Shown one piece after another: positions 31,488 through 40,976 of a DNA stretch of 64,000 nucleotides (positions are counted from its first letter, which is position 1; each line of letters opens with the position of its first letter). The stretch comes from an uncultured Bacteroidales bacterium (lineage in GTDB: Bacteria > Bacteroidota > Bacteroidia > Bacteroidales > UBA932). Both the position numbers and the translations under genes were made by a program. The stretch covers positions 26,029 to 90,028 of the forward strand of contig ONIQ01000013.1 of assembly GCA_900317925.1 (NCBI GenBank), written 5' to 3'. The notes under the pieces are model-generated. The model saw only the letters and a list, made by a program, of their open reading frames with translations. It made no database searches and was not told the DNA's origin.

Positions 31488-32015
31488 TTATGCTTTCTTC
31501 TCTTCGAGAGCCTTGACGATGCCCGCCACCGTACCGCCAGCGTTTTCGAGGGCGGAGATAACGTTGCGCATCGGGGACTGGAGGAGACCGATGATGTCGC
31601 CGATGAGTTCTTCGCGGGACTTGATGGCAACGAGTTCATCCAGCTTGTCGGCACCGATGAAGGCGCATTCCTGTGCGTAGGCACCCTTCAGCACCGGTTT
31701 CTCCATACCGGACTTCTGCAGCTTCTTGATGAGCTTGGCAGGAGCGTTCGGGGATTCCGAGTACATGATGGCGGAGTTGCCTTTCAGTACGTCGCAAAGC
31801 GTGTTGAGTTCCTCATTCTCCATTCCCTTGATGACATGACGGAAGAGGGTGTTCTTCACAACAGTGAGCTTGATGCCCTCTTCGAAGCACGCACGGCGGA
31901 GCTTGGAAGTATCTTCAGCATTCAGGCCGGCGATATCCGTAATGTAGAAATTCGGATACTGCTTGAGCTGGGCTGAGATGGTCTCGAGGACCTGGTCTTT
32001 CAATTCTTTCTTCAT
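31488..32015 (-). CDS. rplJ: 50S ribosomal protein L10
   Basis: 175 residues. It anchors L7/L12 dimers to 23S rRNA; the RNA-binding N-terminal domain ([34 protein letters not shown]) is followed by a C-terminal helix ([15 protein letters not shown]) for L7/L12. It lies in the standard order rplK-rplA-rplJ-rplL, 12 bases after rplA. In many bacteria L10 represses its own transcript; only 12 bases of leader are available here, so such a site would have to overlap rplA. Confidence 0.97.
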   Translation of the reverse strand: MKKELKDQVLETISAQLKQYPNFYITDIAGLNAEDTSKLRRACFEEGIKLTVVKNTLFRHVIKGMENEELNTLCDVLKGNSAIMYSESPNAPAKLIKKLQKSGMEKPVLKGAYAQECAFIGADKLDELVAIKSREELIGDIIGLLQSPMRNVISALENAGGTVAGIVKALEEKKA

Positions 32016-32027
32016 AATCCTTGAATT

Positions 32028-32735
<708 letters not shown>

Positions 32736-32748
32736 TTCGGAATGTGAT

Positions 32749-33192
32749 TTAGAGGTTCTCAGGGAAAGTTCCCGTTACTTTGATACCCATACTGCGGGCG
32801 GTACCTGCCACCATGCGCATTGCGGAGGCAATGGTGAAGCAGTTGAGGTCCGGCATCTTCCCTTCGGCGATTTCCTTTACCTGGTCCCAGGTAATGGAAG
32901 CCACTTTCTTACGGTTCGGTTCACCCGAAGCTTTCTGGATTTTGGCGGCCTCTTTCAGCGAGACGGCCACGGGGGGCTGCTTGACCTCGAAGGAGAAGGA
33001 CTTGTCAGAATAGACCGTAATGACAACCGGGAGAATCTTTCCCGCCTTGTCCTGCGTGCGAGCATTGAACTGCTTGCAGAAGTCCATAATGTTCAAGCCT
33101 TTGGAACCGAGGGCCGGTCCTACCGGAGGTGCAGGATTAGCAGCTCCTGCTTTAATCTGGAGCTTGATGAATCCGGTAACTTCTTTTGCCAT
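32749..33192 (-). CDS. rplK: 50S ribosomal protein L11
   Basis: 147 residues. The proline-rich N-terminal domain ([21 protein letters not shown]) is the thiostrepton-sensitive region; the C-terminal rRNA-binding domain ends with [17 protein letters not shown]. It takes part in the GTPase-centre response. It begins 9 bases after nusG, in the conserved secE-nusG-rplK order. Confidence 0.98.
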   Translation of the reverse strand: MAKEVTGFIKLQIKAGAANPAPPVGPALGSKGLNIMDFCKQFNARTQDKAGKILPVVITVYSDKSFSFEVKQPPVAVSLKEAAKIQKASGEPNRKKVASITWDQVKEIAEGKMPDLNCFTIASAMRMVAGTARSMGIKVTGTFPENL

Positions 33193-33201
33193 GATTGTTT
33201 T

Positions 33202-33765
33202 TTACTCTTTAGTTACTTGTGCAAAGCTGAGTTCCAGCAGGGTCTTCCTGCCGAAAATCACCACTATCACTTTGATCTTGCTTCGATCTTCTTCAATTCC
33301 TTCCACGGTGCCTGTAAATCCGCTGAACGGTCCGTCCGTGATGCGCACCGCTTCGCCGAGTTCATAATTGACCTCGGTCTCGGCAACATTGTCGATATTC
33401 TCGTCCTGGATGCCAAGGATACGGAGCGCTTCCTCTTCCCGAAGGGGAACGGGGACACGTTCGACCTGGGCGCCGCTTCCGCGGTTTTCCGTAAGGAAGC
33501 CGGACATTCCGGGGACAAGGTTGCGGATGATGTACTCAAGTTCCGGGGTAAGTTCGGCTTGAATCAAAACATAGCCGGGGAAGAGCAGTTTGTCCACTGC
33601 CTTCCTCTTGCCATTTTTGGTTACAATCTCTTTCTTTACCGGGACCAGAACCTGTTCCACCTGATCCTGAAGGCCACTTCTTTCAATCTCTTTCTCAAGA
33701 TATTCCTTGGCTTTCTTCTCCTTGCTTCCGGCGGTCCGAAGAACATACCATTTCTTTTCGCCCAT
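33202..33765 (-). CDS. nusG: Transcription elongation/termination factor NusG
   Basis: 187 residues from the ATG of MGEKKWYVLRTAGSKEKKA; an ATG three codons upstream is also in frame. The NGN domain binds polymerase and includes KLLFPGYVLIQAEL. The KOW motif is VRITDGPFSGFTGTVEGI. It couples RNA polymerase to ribosome and Rho. It lies between secE (13-base gap) and rplK. Confidence 0.96.
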   Translation of the reverse strand: MGEKKWYVLRTAGSKEKKAKEYLEKEIERSGLQDQVEQVLVPVKKEIVTKNGKRKAVDKLLFPGYVLIQAELTPELEYIIRNLVPGMSGFLTENRGSGAQVERVPVPLREEEALRILGIQDENIDNVAETEVNYELGEAVRITDGPFSGFTGTVEGIEEDRSKIKVIVVIFGRKTLLELSFAQVTKE

Positions 33766-33778
33766 AGTAATCAACGAA

Positions 33779-33967
33779 TTACAATGTGTAAATGAATTTC
33801 ATCAGATTTTCGAAAGCGTAGTCTACGACAAAGAGTCCGGCAGCCAGGATCACGGTGGCAATCAGGACCAGAAATGCAGAACTCTGCAGCTTGTCCCAAG
33901 TGGGCCAGGTAACCTTCTGCGCCAACTCGACGTAAGACTCCTTAAGATAGTTAATGAACTTTCTCAT
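33779..33967 (-). CDS. secE: Preprotein translocase subunit SecE
   Basis: 62 residues, the short one-helix form. An amphipathic N-terminal helix (MRKFINYLKESYVELAQKVTWPTW) with the conserved KVTWPT motif is followed by one membrane segment (SAFLVLIATVILAAGLFVVDYAF). It clamps SecY. Longer in-frame extensions upstream would read through the tRNA-Trp spacer and are not real. It is placed before nusG as in most bacteria. Confidence 0.96.
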   Translation of the reverse strand: MRKFINYLKESYVELAQKVTWPTWDKLQSSAFLVLIATVILAAGLFVVDYAFENLMKFIYTL

Positions 33968-34053
33968 CTTTGTTTTTAATGGACCCCGTAAATTGGAAGC
34001 GGATACGGCGTCTGTTAAACAATTACCAAATCGTAACCTTTGATATTTATTAT

Positions 34054-34127
34054 TGGCAGGGGAAGCAGGATTCGAACCCACATCGACGGTTTTGGAGACC
34101 GCTGAACTACCCTTGTTCTATTCCCCT
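34054..34127 (-). tRNA. tRNA-Trp (CCA anticodon)
   Basis: Minus strand. Acceptor AGGGGAA pairs with TTCCCCT; the D stem is GAAC/GTTC; the anticodon stem CGGT/ACCG holds loop CTCCAAA with anticodon CCA; the T arm has GGTTCGAATCC. The 3' CCA appears encoded (34054-34056), unlike in the four tRNAs upstream of tuf. It lies between tuf and secE. Confidence 0.97.
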
Positions 34128-34134
34128 GTGGAAA

Positions 34135-34162
34135 GGATGTCCCTCCGCGGAGAGGGACATCC
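34135..34162 (-). promoter_or_regulatory. Hairpin between tuf and tRNA-Trp
   Basis: GGATGTCCCTC (34135-34145) pairs perfectly with GAGGGACATCC (34152-34162) over loop CGCGGA. No T-run follows on the minus strand, so it looks more like an RNA processing or mRNA 3'-end stabilising structure than a full terminator. Confidence 0.55.
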
Positions 34163-34177
34163 CGTTATGTTGTAGAA

Positions 34178-35371
34178 TTAATCTACGATTGCGATAACCT
34201 GTCCGGCGCCCACGGTACGGCCACCCTCGCGGATAGCGAACTGCAGACCCTCGTTCATAGCGACGGGGGTGATGAGCTTGACAGTGATTTCGACGTTGTC
34301 GCCCGGCATAACCATCTCGACACCTTCCGGGAGCATGATCTCACCGGTCACATCCAGCGTACGGATGAAGAACTGGGGACGATAGTGGTTGTGGAACGGG
34401 GTGTGACGGCCGCCTTCTTCTTTCTTCAGAACATAGATCTGAGCCTTGAAGTCGACGTGAGGAGTGATGGAACCCGGCTTGGCCAGAACTTCACCTCTCT
34501 TAACGGCCTTCTTGTCGATACCACGGAGGAGGAGACCTACGTTGTCACCAGCCTCACCCTGGTCGAGCAGTTTACGGAACATTTCAACACCGGTAACGAC
34601 GGTAGCAGTGGGTTTCTCACCGAAACCAACGAGCTCGACGGGGTCGTTCACGTGGATGGTACCAGCCTCGATACGGCCAGTAACAACAGTACCACGACCG
34701 GTAATGGAGAAGATGTCCTCGATAGGCATCAGGAACGGCTTGTCAACGAGACGTTCCGGAAGCGGAATGTACTCATCAACGGCGTTCATGAGCTCCATCA
34801 CCTTGTCTTCCCACACTTTCTCGCCGTTGAGGGCACCCAGAGCGGAACCGCGGATGATCGGGCAGTCTTCGTCGAAGCTGTAGAAAGCGAGCAGGTCGCG
34901 GATCTCCATCTCAACGAGGTCGAGCATCTCAGCGTCATCAACAAGGTCAACCTTGTTCATGAAGACGAGGATCTTAGGAACGTTCACCTGACGGGCGAGG
35001 AGGATGTGCTCACGGGTCTGCGGCATAGGACCGTCAGTCGCAGCAACAACAAGGATAGCACCATCCATCTGGGCAGCACCGGTAACCATGTTCTTCACGT
35101 AGTCAGCGTGACCAGGGCAGTCCACGTGCGCATAGTGGCGCTTCTCGGTCTCGTACTCAACGTGAGCGGTGTTGATGGTGATACCACGCTCTTTCTCCTC
35201 GGGAGCGTTATCGATCTGGTCGAACGACTTGACTTTGTCAGCGTTACCAGAAACTCTTTCGGCCAGCACCTTGGTGATGGCGGCGGTCAGAGTGGTTTTA
35301 CCGTGGTCAACGTGGCCGATGGTACCGATGTTGACATGCGGTTTGGTTCTTTGGAATGTTTCTTTTGCCAT
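34178..35371 (-). CDS. tuf: Elongation factor Tu
   Basis: 397 residues. The GTPase motifs are complete: GHVDHGKTT (P-loop), [14 protein letters not shown] (switch I), [12 protein letters not shown] (G3), NKVD (G4) and GSAL (G5). Domains 2 and 3 follow. It delivers aminoacyl-tRNA to the ribosome. It is embedded between a four-tRNA cluster and tRNA-Trp, the usual Bacteroidota arrangement, and probably read from the tRNA promoter at 35.8 kb. Confidence 0.99.
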   Translation of the reverse strand: MAKETFQRTKPHVNIGTIGHVDHGKTTLTAAITKVLAERVSGNADKVKSFDQIDNAPEEKERGITINTAHVEYETEKRHYAHVDCPGHADYVKNMVTGAAQMDGAILVVAATDGPMPQTREHILLARQVNVPKILVFMNKVDLVDDAEMLDLVEMEIRDLLAFYSFDEDCPIIRGSALGALNGEKVWEDKVMELMNAVDEYIPLPERLVDKPFLMPIEDIFSITGRGTVVTGRIEAGTIHVNDPVELVGFGEKPTATVVTGVEMFRKLLDQGEAGDNVGLLLRGIDKKAVKRGEVLAKPGSITPHVDFKAQIYVLKKEEGGRHTPFHNHYRPQFFIRTLDVTGEIMLPEGVEMVMPGDNVEITVKLITPVAMNEGLQFAIREGGRTVGAGQVIAIVD

Positions 35372-35404
35372 AATATTATGTTTTAATGTGTTTCACACAA
35401 AAAG

Positions 35405-35476
<72 letters not shown>

Positions 35477-35487
35477 TTATTTTGTTG

Positions 35488-35560
35488 AGCGGAAAACGAG
35501 GTTCGAACTCGCGACCCTCAGCTTGGAAGGCTGATGCTCTACCAACTGAGCTACTTCCGC
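35488..35560 (-). tRNA. tRNA-Gly (TCC anticodon)
   Basis: Minus strand. Acceptor GCGGAAG/TTTCCGC (with a G-T wobble); anticodon stem TCAGC/GCTGA around loop CTTCCAA, anticodon TCC; T arm GAGTTCGAACCTC. CCA is not encoded. Confidence 0.97.
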
Positions 35561-35571
35561 ATCGCGTTATG

Positions 35572-35653
35572 TGGGGAGAGCAGGATTCGAACCTACGAAG
35601 GCATCGCCAGCAGATTTACAGTCTGCCCCAGTTGGCCACTTTGGTATCTCCCC
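35572..35653 (-). tRNA. tRNA-Tyr (GTA anticodon)
   Basis: Minus strand, 82 bases, with the long variable arm of a class II tRNA. Acceptor GGGGAGA/TCTCCCC; anticodon stem CAGA/TCTG around loop CTGTAAA, anticodon GTA; T arm GGTTCGAATCC. CCA is not encoded. Confidence 0.97.
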
Positions 35654-35674
35654 AACTGTTATGTTTCCTTTTTG

Positions 35675-35748
35675 AGCCGATAGAGGGATTCGAACCCACG
35701 ACCCCGAGATTACAAATCACGTGCTCTGGCCAACTGAGCTATATCGGC
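35675..35748 (-). tRNA. tRNA-Thr (TGT anticodon)
   Basis: Minus strand. Acceptor GCCGATA/TATCGGC; anticodon arm around loop TTTGTAA, anticodon TGT; T arm GGGTTCGAATCCC. CCA is not encoded. First gene of the tRNA-tuf transcript. Confidence 0.97.
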
Positions 35749-35782
35749 GTTCGCTCAAATCCTCCTTCGTCAAAAGGGACTG

Positions 35783-35813
35783 CAAAGATAGATAATAATT
35801 CGGGAAACACAAA
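35783..35813 (-). promoter_or_regulatory. Promoter of the tRNA-tuf-secE operon
   Basis: Minus strand: TTTG (35810-35813), a 19-base spacer, TATCTTTG (35783-35790). This is a perfect match to the Bacteroidota consensus, as expected for a very strongly transcribed operon. It lies just before the dxs stop codon, so dxs transcription runs into it. Confidence 0.8.
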
Positions 35814-35819
35814 AAATTT

Positions 35820-37697
35820 TCAATCTTTTTTAACCAGTCTCCGAAGGATATCCAGAATGCCTGCGGTATCCAGACCACATTCGGCGCGTTGTGCTGCCTG
35901 CGTGTCCTGGGCGATGAACCGGTCCGGGATACCGATTCCGTGAACCGGCACCGGACAATCCAGTCCGGCCATGTATTCTGCCACGGCTCCGTACAGGCCT
36001 CCTTTCAGCGATCCGTCTTCGATGGTTACCACGGCCCGGCAAGAGGCGGCAGCGCGCAGAGCCTCCTCGTCCAGCGGCTTTAGATAACGTATATTATATA
36101 TTATAGGAGAGACGCCGGTTTCTTGTTTCAGGATTTCGGCGGCTTCGACGGCCCGGCAGGCAAAGGGGCCGGCGGCCAGGACGGCAATCTGTCCGCCATC
36201 CGTCAGGCGCTCCGCCTTCCCGGTCGGGATGGGGCTGAAGGGCTGGTCCCGCCAGGGAGTTCCTTCTCCGTTCCCGCGCGGGTATCGGATGATCCAGGGG
36301 CCCCCTTCTGTGACAAGGGCCTGGTGCATCATGTCGCGCAGTTCCTTTTCATTTTTCGGGATGGCGATGGTGATGCCCGGAATGCTCCGGTAGGCGGCCA
36401 GGTCGAAGCATCCGTGATGGGTGGCGCCATCTTCGCCCACCAAACCGCTGCGGTCGAAGCAGAACACCACGGGAAGGTGCTGCAGGGCCACATCGTGGAT
36501 GATCTGGTCGTAGGCGCGCTGCGAGAAAGAGGAGTAGATGTTGCAGAAGGGACGCATTCCGCCGGCGGCCAGTCCGGCCGAGAACGTGACGGCATGTTCC
36601 TCTTCGATTCCTACGTCGTAGAAGCGGTCGGGCATCTCGCGGGCCAGCAATGTCATCCCGCAACCCGATGCCATGGCCGGGGTGATGCCCACCACGCGGC
36701 TGTCGGCGCGGGCCAGGTCCAGGAGCGTCTGTCCGAAGACATCCTGGAAGCGGTCTCCTTTTCCGCTGGAAAGGCGTTCGCCGGTTTCCGGATCGAATTT
36801 TCCGGGGGCATGCCAGGTGGTCGGATCCTCTTCCGCGGCCTTGAAGCCTTTGCCTTTCTTGGTGTGGACATGCAGGACACGCGGTCCACGCAGGTTTTTC
36901 AGGCGCTGCAGGGCGAAGACCACCTGCTCGATATCATTGCCGTCGATGGGACCGAAATACCGGAATCCCAGGGCTTCGAAGAGGGCGCCGCCCGATTTGC
37001 GGACCAGGTTGGACTTTGTGTCCTTGGTCATTTTCTGGATGGTATCGCGGAGCTTGGTCTGGCCCAGGCGGTTCCAGACCGAGGCTTTCAGCCGGTTGTA
37101 GGTGGAACCGGTGGTGAGCTTGAGCAGGTAATTGTGCAAGGCTCCCAGGTTCCGGTCGATGGACTGGTCGTTGTCATTCAGGAGAATGAGGACGTCGGCT
37201 TTGGAACCACCGGCGTTGTTCAGGCCTTCAAAAGAGAGCCCGCCGGTCATGGCGCCGTCGCCGACCAGGGCTACCACCTTTTCCTGGCGTCCCTGCAGGC
37301 GGGCGGCCTCGGCCAGGCCCAGGGCGGCCGAAATGGCTGTAGAAGAGTGGCCGGCGCCAAAGGCGTCGTACGGACTCTCATCCATTTTGGGGAAGCCGCT
37401 GATGCCTTCGCGGGTGCGGTTGGACTTGAACGCTTCGCGCCGGCCGGTCAGGATCTTGTGTGCATAAGCCTGATGCCCCACGTCAAAGACCAGCTTGTCC
37501 TTCGGCGTGTCATATACATAGTGCATGGCTACGATGAGCTCCACTGCGCCCAGGCTCGAACCCAGATGGCCCGGATTCACGGCGCAGCACGCGACCATAT
37601 AGTCCCGTACCTCGGCGCACAGCTGCCGCAAGCCTTCCATGTCCAGCCCCTTGATATCTTGCGGGCTGTTGATTGTATCCAGAATCGTATGCTGCAT
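35820..37697 (-). CDS. dxs: 1-deoxy-D-xylulose-5-phosphate synthase
   Basis: First step of the MEP isoprenoid pathway: pyruvate + glyceraldehyde 3-phosphate to DXP, thiamine-dependent. 625 residues. Features: NPGHLGSSLGAVE with the catalytic His, the thiamine-binding GDGAMTGGLSFEGLNNAG and NDNDQSI, the transketolase central region DRSGLVGEDGATHHG, and the C-terminal IEDGSLKGGLYGAV. Single gene; a -7 box lies 23 bases before its ATG. It is divergent from the MFS carrier gene. Confidence 0.97.
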   Translation of the reverse strand: MQHTILDTINSPQDIKGLDMEGLRQLCAEVRDYMVACCAVNPGHLGSSLGAVELIVAMHYVYDTPKDKLVFDVGHQAYAHKILTGRREAFKSNRTREGISGFPKMDESPYDAFGAGHSSTAISAALGLAEAARLQGRQEKVVALVGDGAMTGGLSFEGLNNAGGSKADVLILLNDNDQSIDRNLGALHNYLLKLTTGSTYNRLKASVWNRLGQTKLRDTIQKMTKDTKSNLVRKSGGALFEALGFRYFGPIDGNDIEQVVFALQRLKNLRGPRVLHVHTKKGKGFKAAEEDPTTWHAPGKFDPETGERLSSGKGDRFQDVFGQTLLDLARADSRVVGITPAMASGCGMTLLAREMPDRFYDVGIEEEHAVTFSAGLAAGGMRPFCNIYSSFSQRAYDQIIHDVALQHLPVVFCFDRSGLVGEDGATHHGCFDLAAYRSIPGITIAIPKNEKELRDMMHQALVTEGGPWIIRYPRGNGEGTPWRDQPFSPIPTGKAERLTDGGQIAVLAAGPFACRAVEAAEILKQETGVSPIIYNIRYLKPLDEEALRAAASCRAVVTIEDGSLKGGLYGAVAEYMAGLDCPVPVHGIGIPDRFIAQDTQAAQRAECGLDTAGILDILRRLVKKD

Positions 37698-37719
37698 GCG
37701 TTTGCTTCTATAAATCAGA

Positions 37720-37727
37720 CAAAGATA
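37720..37727 (-). promoter_or_regulatory. -7 box upstream of dxs
   Basis: TATCTTTG on the minus strand, predicted leader about 19 bases to the dxs ATG at 37697. I see no clear TTG at the matching -33 distance, so it may be weak or helped by another element. Confidence 0.5.
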
Positions 37728-37733
37728 AGCATT

Positions 37734-37765
37734 TTTGTGATTATTGGGAAAAATGGTTACCTTTA
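37734..37765 (+). promoter_or_regulatory. Promoter of MFS carrier gene
   Basis: TTTG (37734-37737), a 20-base spacer, TACCTTTA (37758-37765), one base off TAnnTTTG. The expected start leaves about 17 bases before the ATG at 37786. It sits beside the divergent dxs -7 box. Confidence 0.6.
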
Positions 37766-37785
37766 CATGGATAAAAGATAATGTT

Positions 37786-39150
37786 ATGACTGAAAAAGCC
37801 CGTACCTTCCTGAATGATTACCCGGCTGCCCGCTGGGCGGCGCTGGTCCTGGTGGCGTCGATGATGTTTTTCGCCTATATGTTCGTGGATGTGATGTCCC
37901 CGTTGAAATCTCTCGTAGAGAGCGCCCGCGGCTGGGACAGCGGTGTGTTCGGCACCTATGCCGCATCGGAATACATCCTGAACGTGTGCGGCTTCCTGAT
38001 CCTGGCGGGGATCATCCTGGATAAGATGGGCATCCGTTTCACCGGTGTGCTGTCGGCCTCCATGATGTTTATCGGCGCATCCATCAAGTTTGTCGGCATT
38101 TCGGATTGGTTCCAGACAACGGAGTTCTGTGCTTGGCTGAATTCCTGGTGGGTTTCCATGCCGGGCAGCGCGAAGATGGCATCGCTGGGTTTCATGATTT
38201 TCGGCTGCGGTTGCGAGATGGCCGGTACGACGGTCTCCAAAGCCATTGCTAAATGGTTCAAAGGGAAAGAGATGGCGCTTGCGATGGGCCTGGAAATGGC
38301 CATCGCCCGTCTGGGCGTGTTCGGCGTCATGTGGATTGCCCCGATGGTATCCAAGGCTTTCAATCATTCGATAGTGGCTCCGGTCTCTTTCTGTGCTGCC
38401 CTTACCTTGATCGGCCTTCTTTTCTACTGCGTATTCTGCTTGATGGATGTGCGGCTGGACAAGCAGCACATCGCCGCTGGTGACAAGGTGGAACTGGATC
38501 CGGAGGATGAGTTCAAGGTGAGCGATCTGGGCAAGATTTTCTCCAGCAAGATGTTCTGGATCGTTGCCCTGATGTGCGTGCTTTACTATAGCGCAATCTT
38601 CCCGTTCCAGCGCTATGCCACCAATTATCTGGAAGTTACGTTGAATATCGAAGCGGCCGCTGCCGCCCGGCTGTTCAGCTGTTTCCCCATTCTGGCCATG
38701 GTCCTGACCCCGTTCCTGGGGGCCTTCCTGGATTTCAAGGGAAAGGGCGCCAGTATGCTCATGATCGGCTCTATCATCATGATCGCCTGCCACCTGAGTT
38801 TCGCTTTCCTGCTGCCGGCTTTCCCCAGCAAGGCGTTGGCCCTGACCCTCATCGTGGTCCTGGGCGTTAGTTTCTCGCTGGTTCCGGCCGCCTTGTGGCC
38901 CAGTGTCCCGAAGATCATTGATGAGAAGGTCCTGGGCAGCGCCTATTGCCTGATTTTCTGGGTGCAGAACGTGGGCCTGTGCCTGGTTCCGCTGCTCATC
39001 GGCTATGTGTTGAAGGCGACTGGCGGCTACCTGGCCCCGATGATCATCTTCTCCTCCTTTGGCGTACTGGCCTTCTTCCTGACCTTCCTGCTGAAGGTGG
39101 AAGATAAGAAGAAGGGCTACGGCTTGGAACTGCCGAACGTAAAGAACTAG
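37786..39150 (+). CDS. Major facilitator superfamily transporter
   Basis: 454 residues from the ATG of MTEKARTFLNDY; an ATG 14 codons upstream falls inside the promoter. Twelve hydrophobic segments are visible, starting WAALVLVASMMFFAYMFV, with the MFS loop motif AGIILDKMGIRFTG between segments 2 and 3 and a charged central loop (DKQHIAAGDKVELDPEDEF). It belongs to the oxalate/nitrate-like MFS groups common in Bacteroidota; the substrate cannot be read from sequence. The stop codon overlaps the convergent purA stop by 4 bases. Confidence 0.88.
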   Translation: MTEKARTFLNDYPAARWAALVLVASMMFFAYMFVDVMSPLKSLVESARGWDSGVFGTYAASEYILNVCGFLILAGIILDKMGIRFTGVLSASMMFIGASIKFVGISDWFQTTEFCAWLNSWWVSMPGSAKMASLGFMIFGCGCEMAGTTVSKAIAKWFKGKEMALAMGLEMAIARLGVFGVMWIAPMVSKAFNHSIVAPVSFCAALTLIGLLFYCVFCLMDVRLDKQHIAAGDKVELDPEDEFKVSDLGKIFSSKMFWIVALMCVLYYSAIFPFQRYATNYLEVTLNIEAAAAARLFSCFPILAMVLTPFLGAFLDFKGKGASMLMIGSIIMIACHLSFAFLLPAFPSKALALTLIVVLGVSFSLVPAALWPSVPKIIDEKVLGSAYCLIFWVQNVGLCLVPLLIGYVLKATGGYLAPMIIFSSFGVLAFFLTFLLKVEDKKKGYGLELPNVKN

Positions 39151-40409
39151 CGCTCGATGGTGGCTTCGCGGTCCGGTCCGAGGGAGATGATGCTGATCGG
39201 GACGCCGAGATAATCCTCCATGAACTTGATATAGTCCTTGAATTCGACCGGCAGATCGGCTTCCTTGCGGATGCCGGTGAGGTCGGTATTCCAGCCTTTG
39301 AAGTCGGTATAGACCGGTTCGATTTCGGCCGCCGTGTCGAAGGGGAACTGCTGGGTTTCCTGGCCGCCGATGCGGTATGAGGTGCACACGCGGATGGTCT
39401 CGAAATCGTCCAGACAGTCGGATTTCATCATGATCAGGTCGGTGACGCCGTCCACCATGACGGTGTATTTCAGGGCGACAAGGTCCAGCCAGCCGCAGCG
39501 GCGCGGACGTCCGGTTACGGCACCGAATTCATTTCCGATGCGACGGATCTTTTCGCCGGTCTCGTCAAAGAGTTCGGTCGGGAAGGGACCGCTGCCCACG
39601 CGGGTGCAGTAGGCCTTGAAGATGCCGTACACCTTGCCTACCTTTGAGGGAGCTACGCCCAGGCCGGTGCAGACACCGCCGATGGTCGTATTCGACGAAG
39701 TGACGAAAGGATAGGAGCCGTAGTCGATGTCCAGGAGGGAACCCTGGGCGCCTTCGGCCAGCACCGGCTTGTCTTCCAGCCATTCATTCAGGAAATACTC
39801 GCAATCCACCAGGCGGAAGGAACGCAGGAAGTCGATGGCATCCATCCATTCGGCCTCGTCCTTGTCCGGGTCGCAGGTAAAGCCCATTGCGGCAAATTCC
39901 TGCAGGTGTCGATTCTTCAATGCGGTAAAGCGCTCCTTGAAATCCGGGGCGAGGATGTCCCCCACGCGCAGGCCGTGCCGGCCTACTTTGTCTGTATAGG
40001 TGGGGCCGATTCCTTTCAGGGTCGAGCCGATTTTACCCTTTCCGGCAGCCGCTTCCAGAGCGGCATCCATCAATTTATGGGTGGGGAGGATCAAGTGTGC
40101 CTTCTTGGAAATGGCAATTTTCTTGCGGGCATCGATGCCCATCTTGGCGATGTTGCCGCATTCCTCGCGGAATGTGACGGGATCCAGCACGACACCGTTG
40201 CCGATGATGTTCTCGCTACCTTCGCGGAAAATCCCGGAAGGGATACTCCGGACGACAAATTTCTTCCCATCAAAATGCAGGGAGTGCCCGGCATTGGGAC
40301 CGCCCTGGAAACGGGCGACGGCCGGATAGCGTCCGGCCAGGACATCTACGATTTTACCTTTACCTTCATCGCCCCACTGGAGGCCGAGAACGACATCAAT
40401 TTTTGCCAT
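39147..40409 (-). CDS. purA: Adenylosuccinate synthase
   Basis: Converts IMP + aspartate + GTP to adenylosuccinate, the branch to AMP. 420 residues. The N-terminal GLQWGDEGKGKIVD is the phosphate-binding loop; GPNAGHS, STLKGIGPTY and GRPRRCGWLD are further signatures. It is co-transcribed after ssb (17-base gap) and not with the main purine operon at the start of the window. It ends in a 4-base overlap with the MFS stop. Confidence 0.98.
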   Translation of the reverse strand: MAKIDVVLGLQWGDEGKGKIVDVLAGRYPAVARFQGGPNAGHSLHFDGKKFVVRSIPSGIFREGSENIIGNGVVLDPVTFREECGNIAKMGIDARKKIAISKKAHLILPTHKLMDAALEAAAGKGKIGSTLKGIGPTYTDKVGRHGLRVGDILAPDFKERFTALKNRHLQEFAAMGFTCDPDKDEAEWMDAIDFLRSFRLVDCEYFLNEWLEDKPVLAEGAQGSLLDIDYGSYPFVTSSNTTIGGVCTGLGVAPSKVGKVYGIFKAYCTRVGSGPFPTELFDETGEKIRRIGNEFGAVTGRPRRCGWLDLVALKYTVMVDGVTDLIMMKSDCLDDFETIRVCTSYRIGGQETQQFPFDTAAEIEPVYTDFKGWNTDLTGIRKEADLPVEFKDYIKFMEDYLGVPISIISLGPDREATIER

Positions 40410-40426
40410 ATTTGTTAAGTTTCATT

Positions 40427-40903
40427 TTAGAACGGAAGATCATCGGCGGGACCGTCGGTGGAAATGTCAATCGGCTCCACGGGAGCGGCCGGAGCAGGCT
40501 GGGATGCCTGCGCCGGGGCCTGATAGGAAGCCTGTGCAGGTGCACCGGTGCCGTCGGGCCGTTTGCCCAGCAACTGCATGTTGTCTACGACCACTTCCGT
40601 GGTGTAGCGCTTGGCGCCGGTCTGGTCTGTCCACTGGCGGGTGCGAAGTTTCCCCTCAATGTACAATTGTGTTCCTTTTCGGATAAATTTCTCGGCGACA
40701 TCGGCCGAATTGCGCCAGGCTACGATGTTGTGCCATTCGGTATTCTCGCGCAGTTCGTTGCTGCGATCGCGGAAGCGTTCGGTGGTTGCGAGCGTAAACG
40801 TTGCCACTTTGGTGGCGTTAGCGCTGCCGGAAGCGCTGTCCAGGTACCGGACTTCGGGGTCTTTCCCGACATTGCCGATGAGCATGACTTTGTTGAGTGC
40901 CAT
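40427..40903 (-). CDS. ssb: Single-stranded DNA-binding protein
   Basis: 158 residues from MALNKVMLIGNVGKDPEVRY; an upstream in-frame ATG would add 7 residues not seen in the family. The OB fold (to about residue 110) includes TEWHNIVAWRNSADVAEKF and GTQLYIEGKLRTRQW. A Gln/Ala/Pro-rich linker leads to the acidic tip DDLPF that recruits partner proteins. It precedes purA on the same strand. Confidence 0.97.
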   Translation of the reverse strand: MALNKVMLIGNVGKDPEVRYLDSASGSANATKVATFTLATTERFRDRSNELRENTEWHNIVAWRNSADVAEKFIRKGTQLYIEGKLRTRQWTDQTGAKRYTTEVVVDNMQLLGKRPDGTGAPAQASYQAPAQASQPAPAAPVEPIDISTDGPADDLPF

Positions 40904-40950
40904 ATCCGTAAAGTATTTTTTCAATTCCGAAAGGTAGCAATTTTTTCTTT

Positions 40951-40976
40951 AAAAACCTATTCCACGTTGTGGAATA
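40951..40976 (-). terminator. Terminator overlapping the end of the glycosidase-like gene
   Basis: Minus strand: TATTCCAC-AAC-GTGGAATA (40958-40976) followed by GG and TTTTT (40951-40955). The hairpin contains the last codons and stop of the upstream gene. It separates the aroE operon from ssb-purA. Confidence 0.75.

Noticed and set aside
36123-37781. A plus-strand 552-codon frame opposite dxs
   Set aside because: Antisense shadow; dxs is complete on the minus strand and the frame crosses the divergent promoters.
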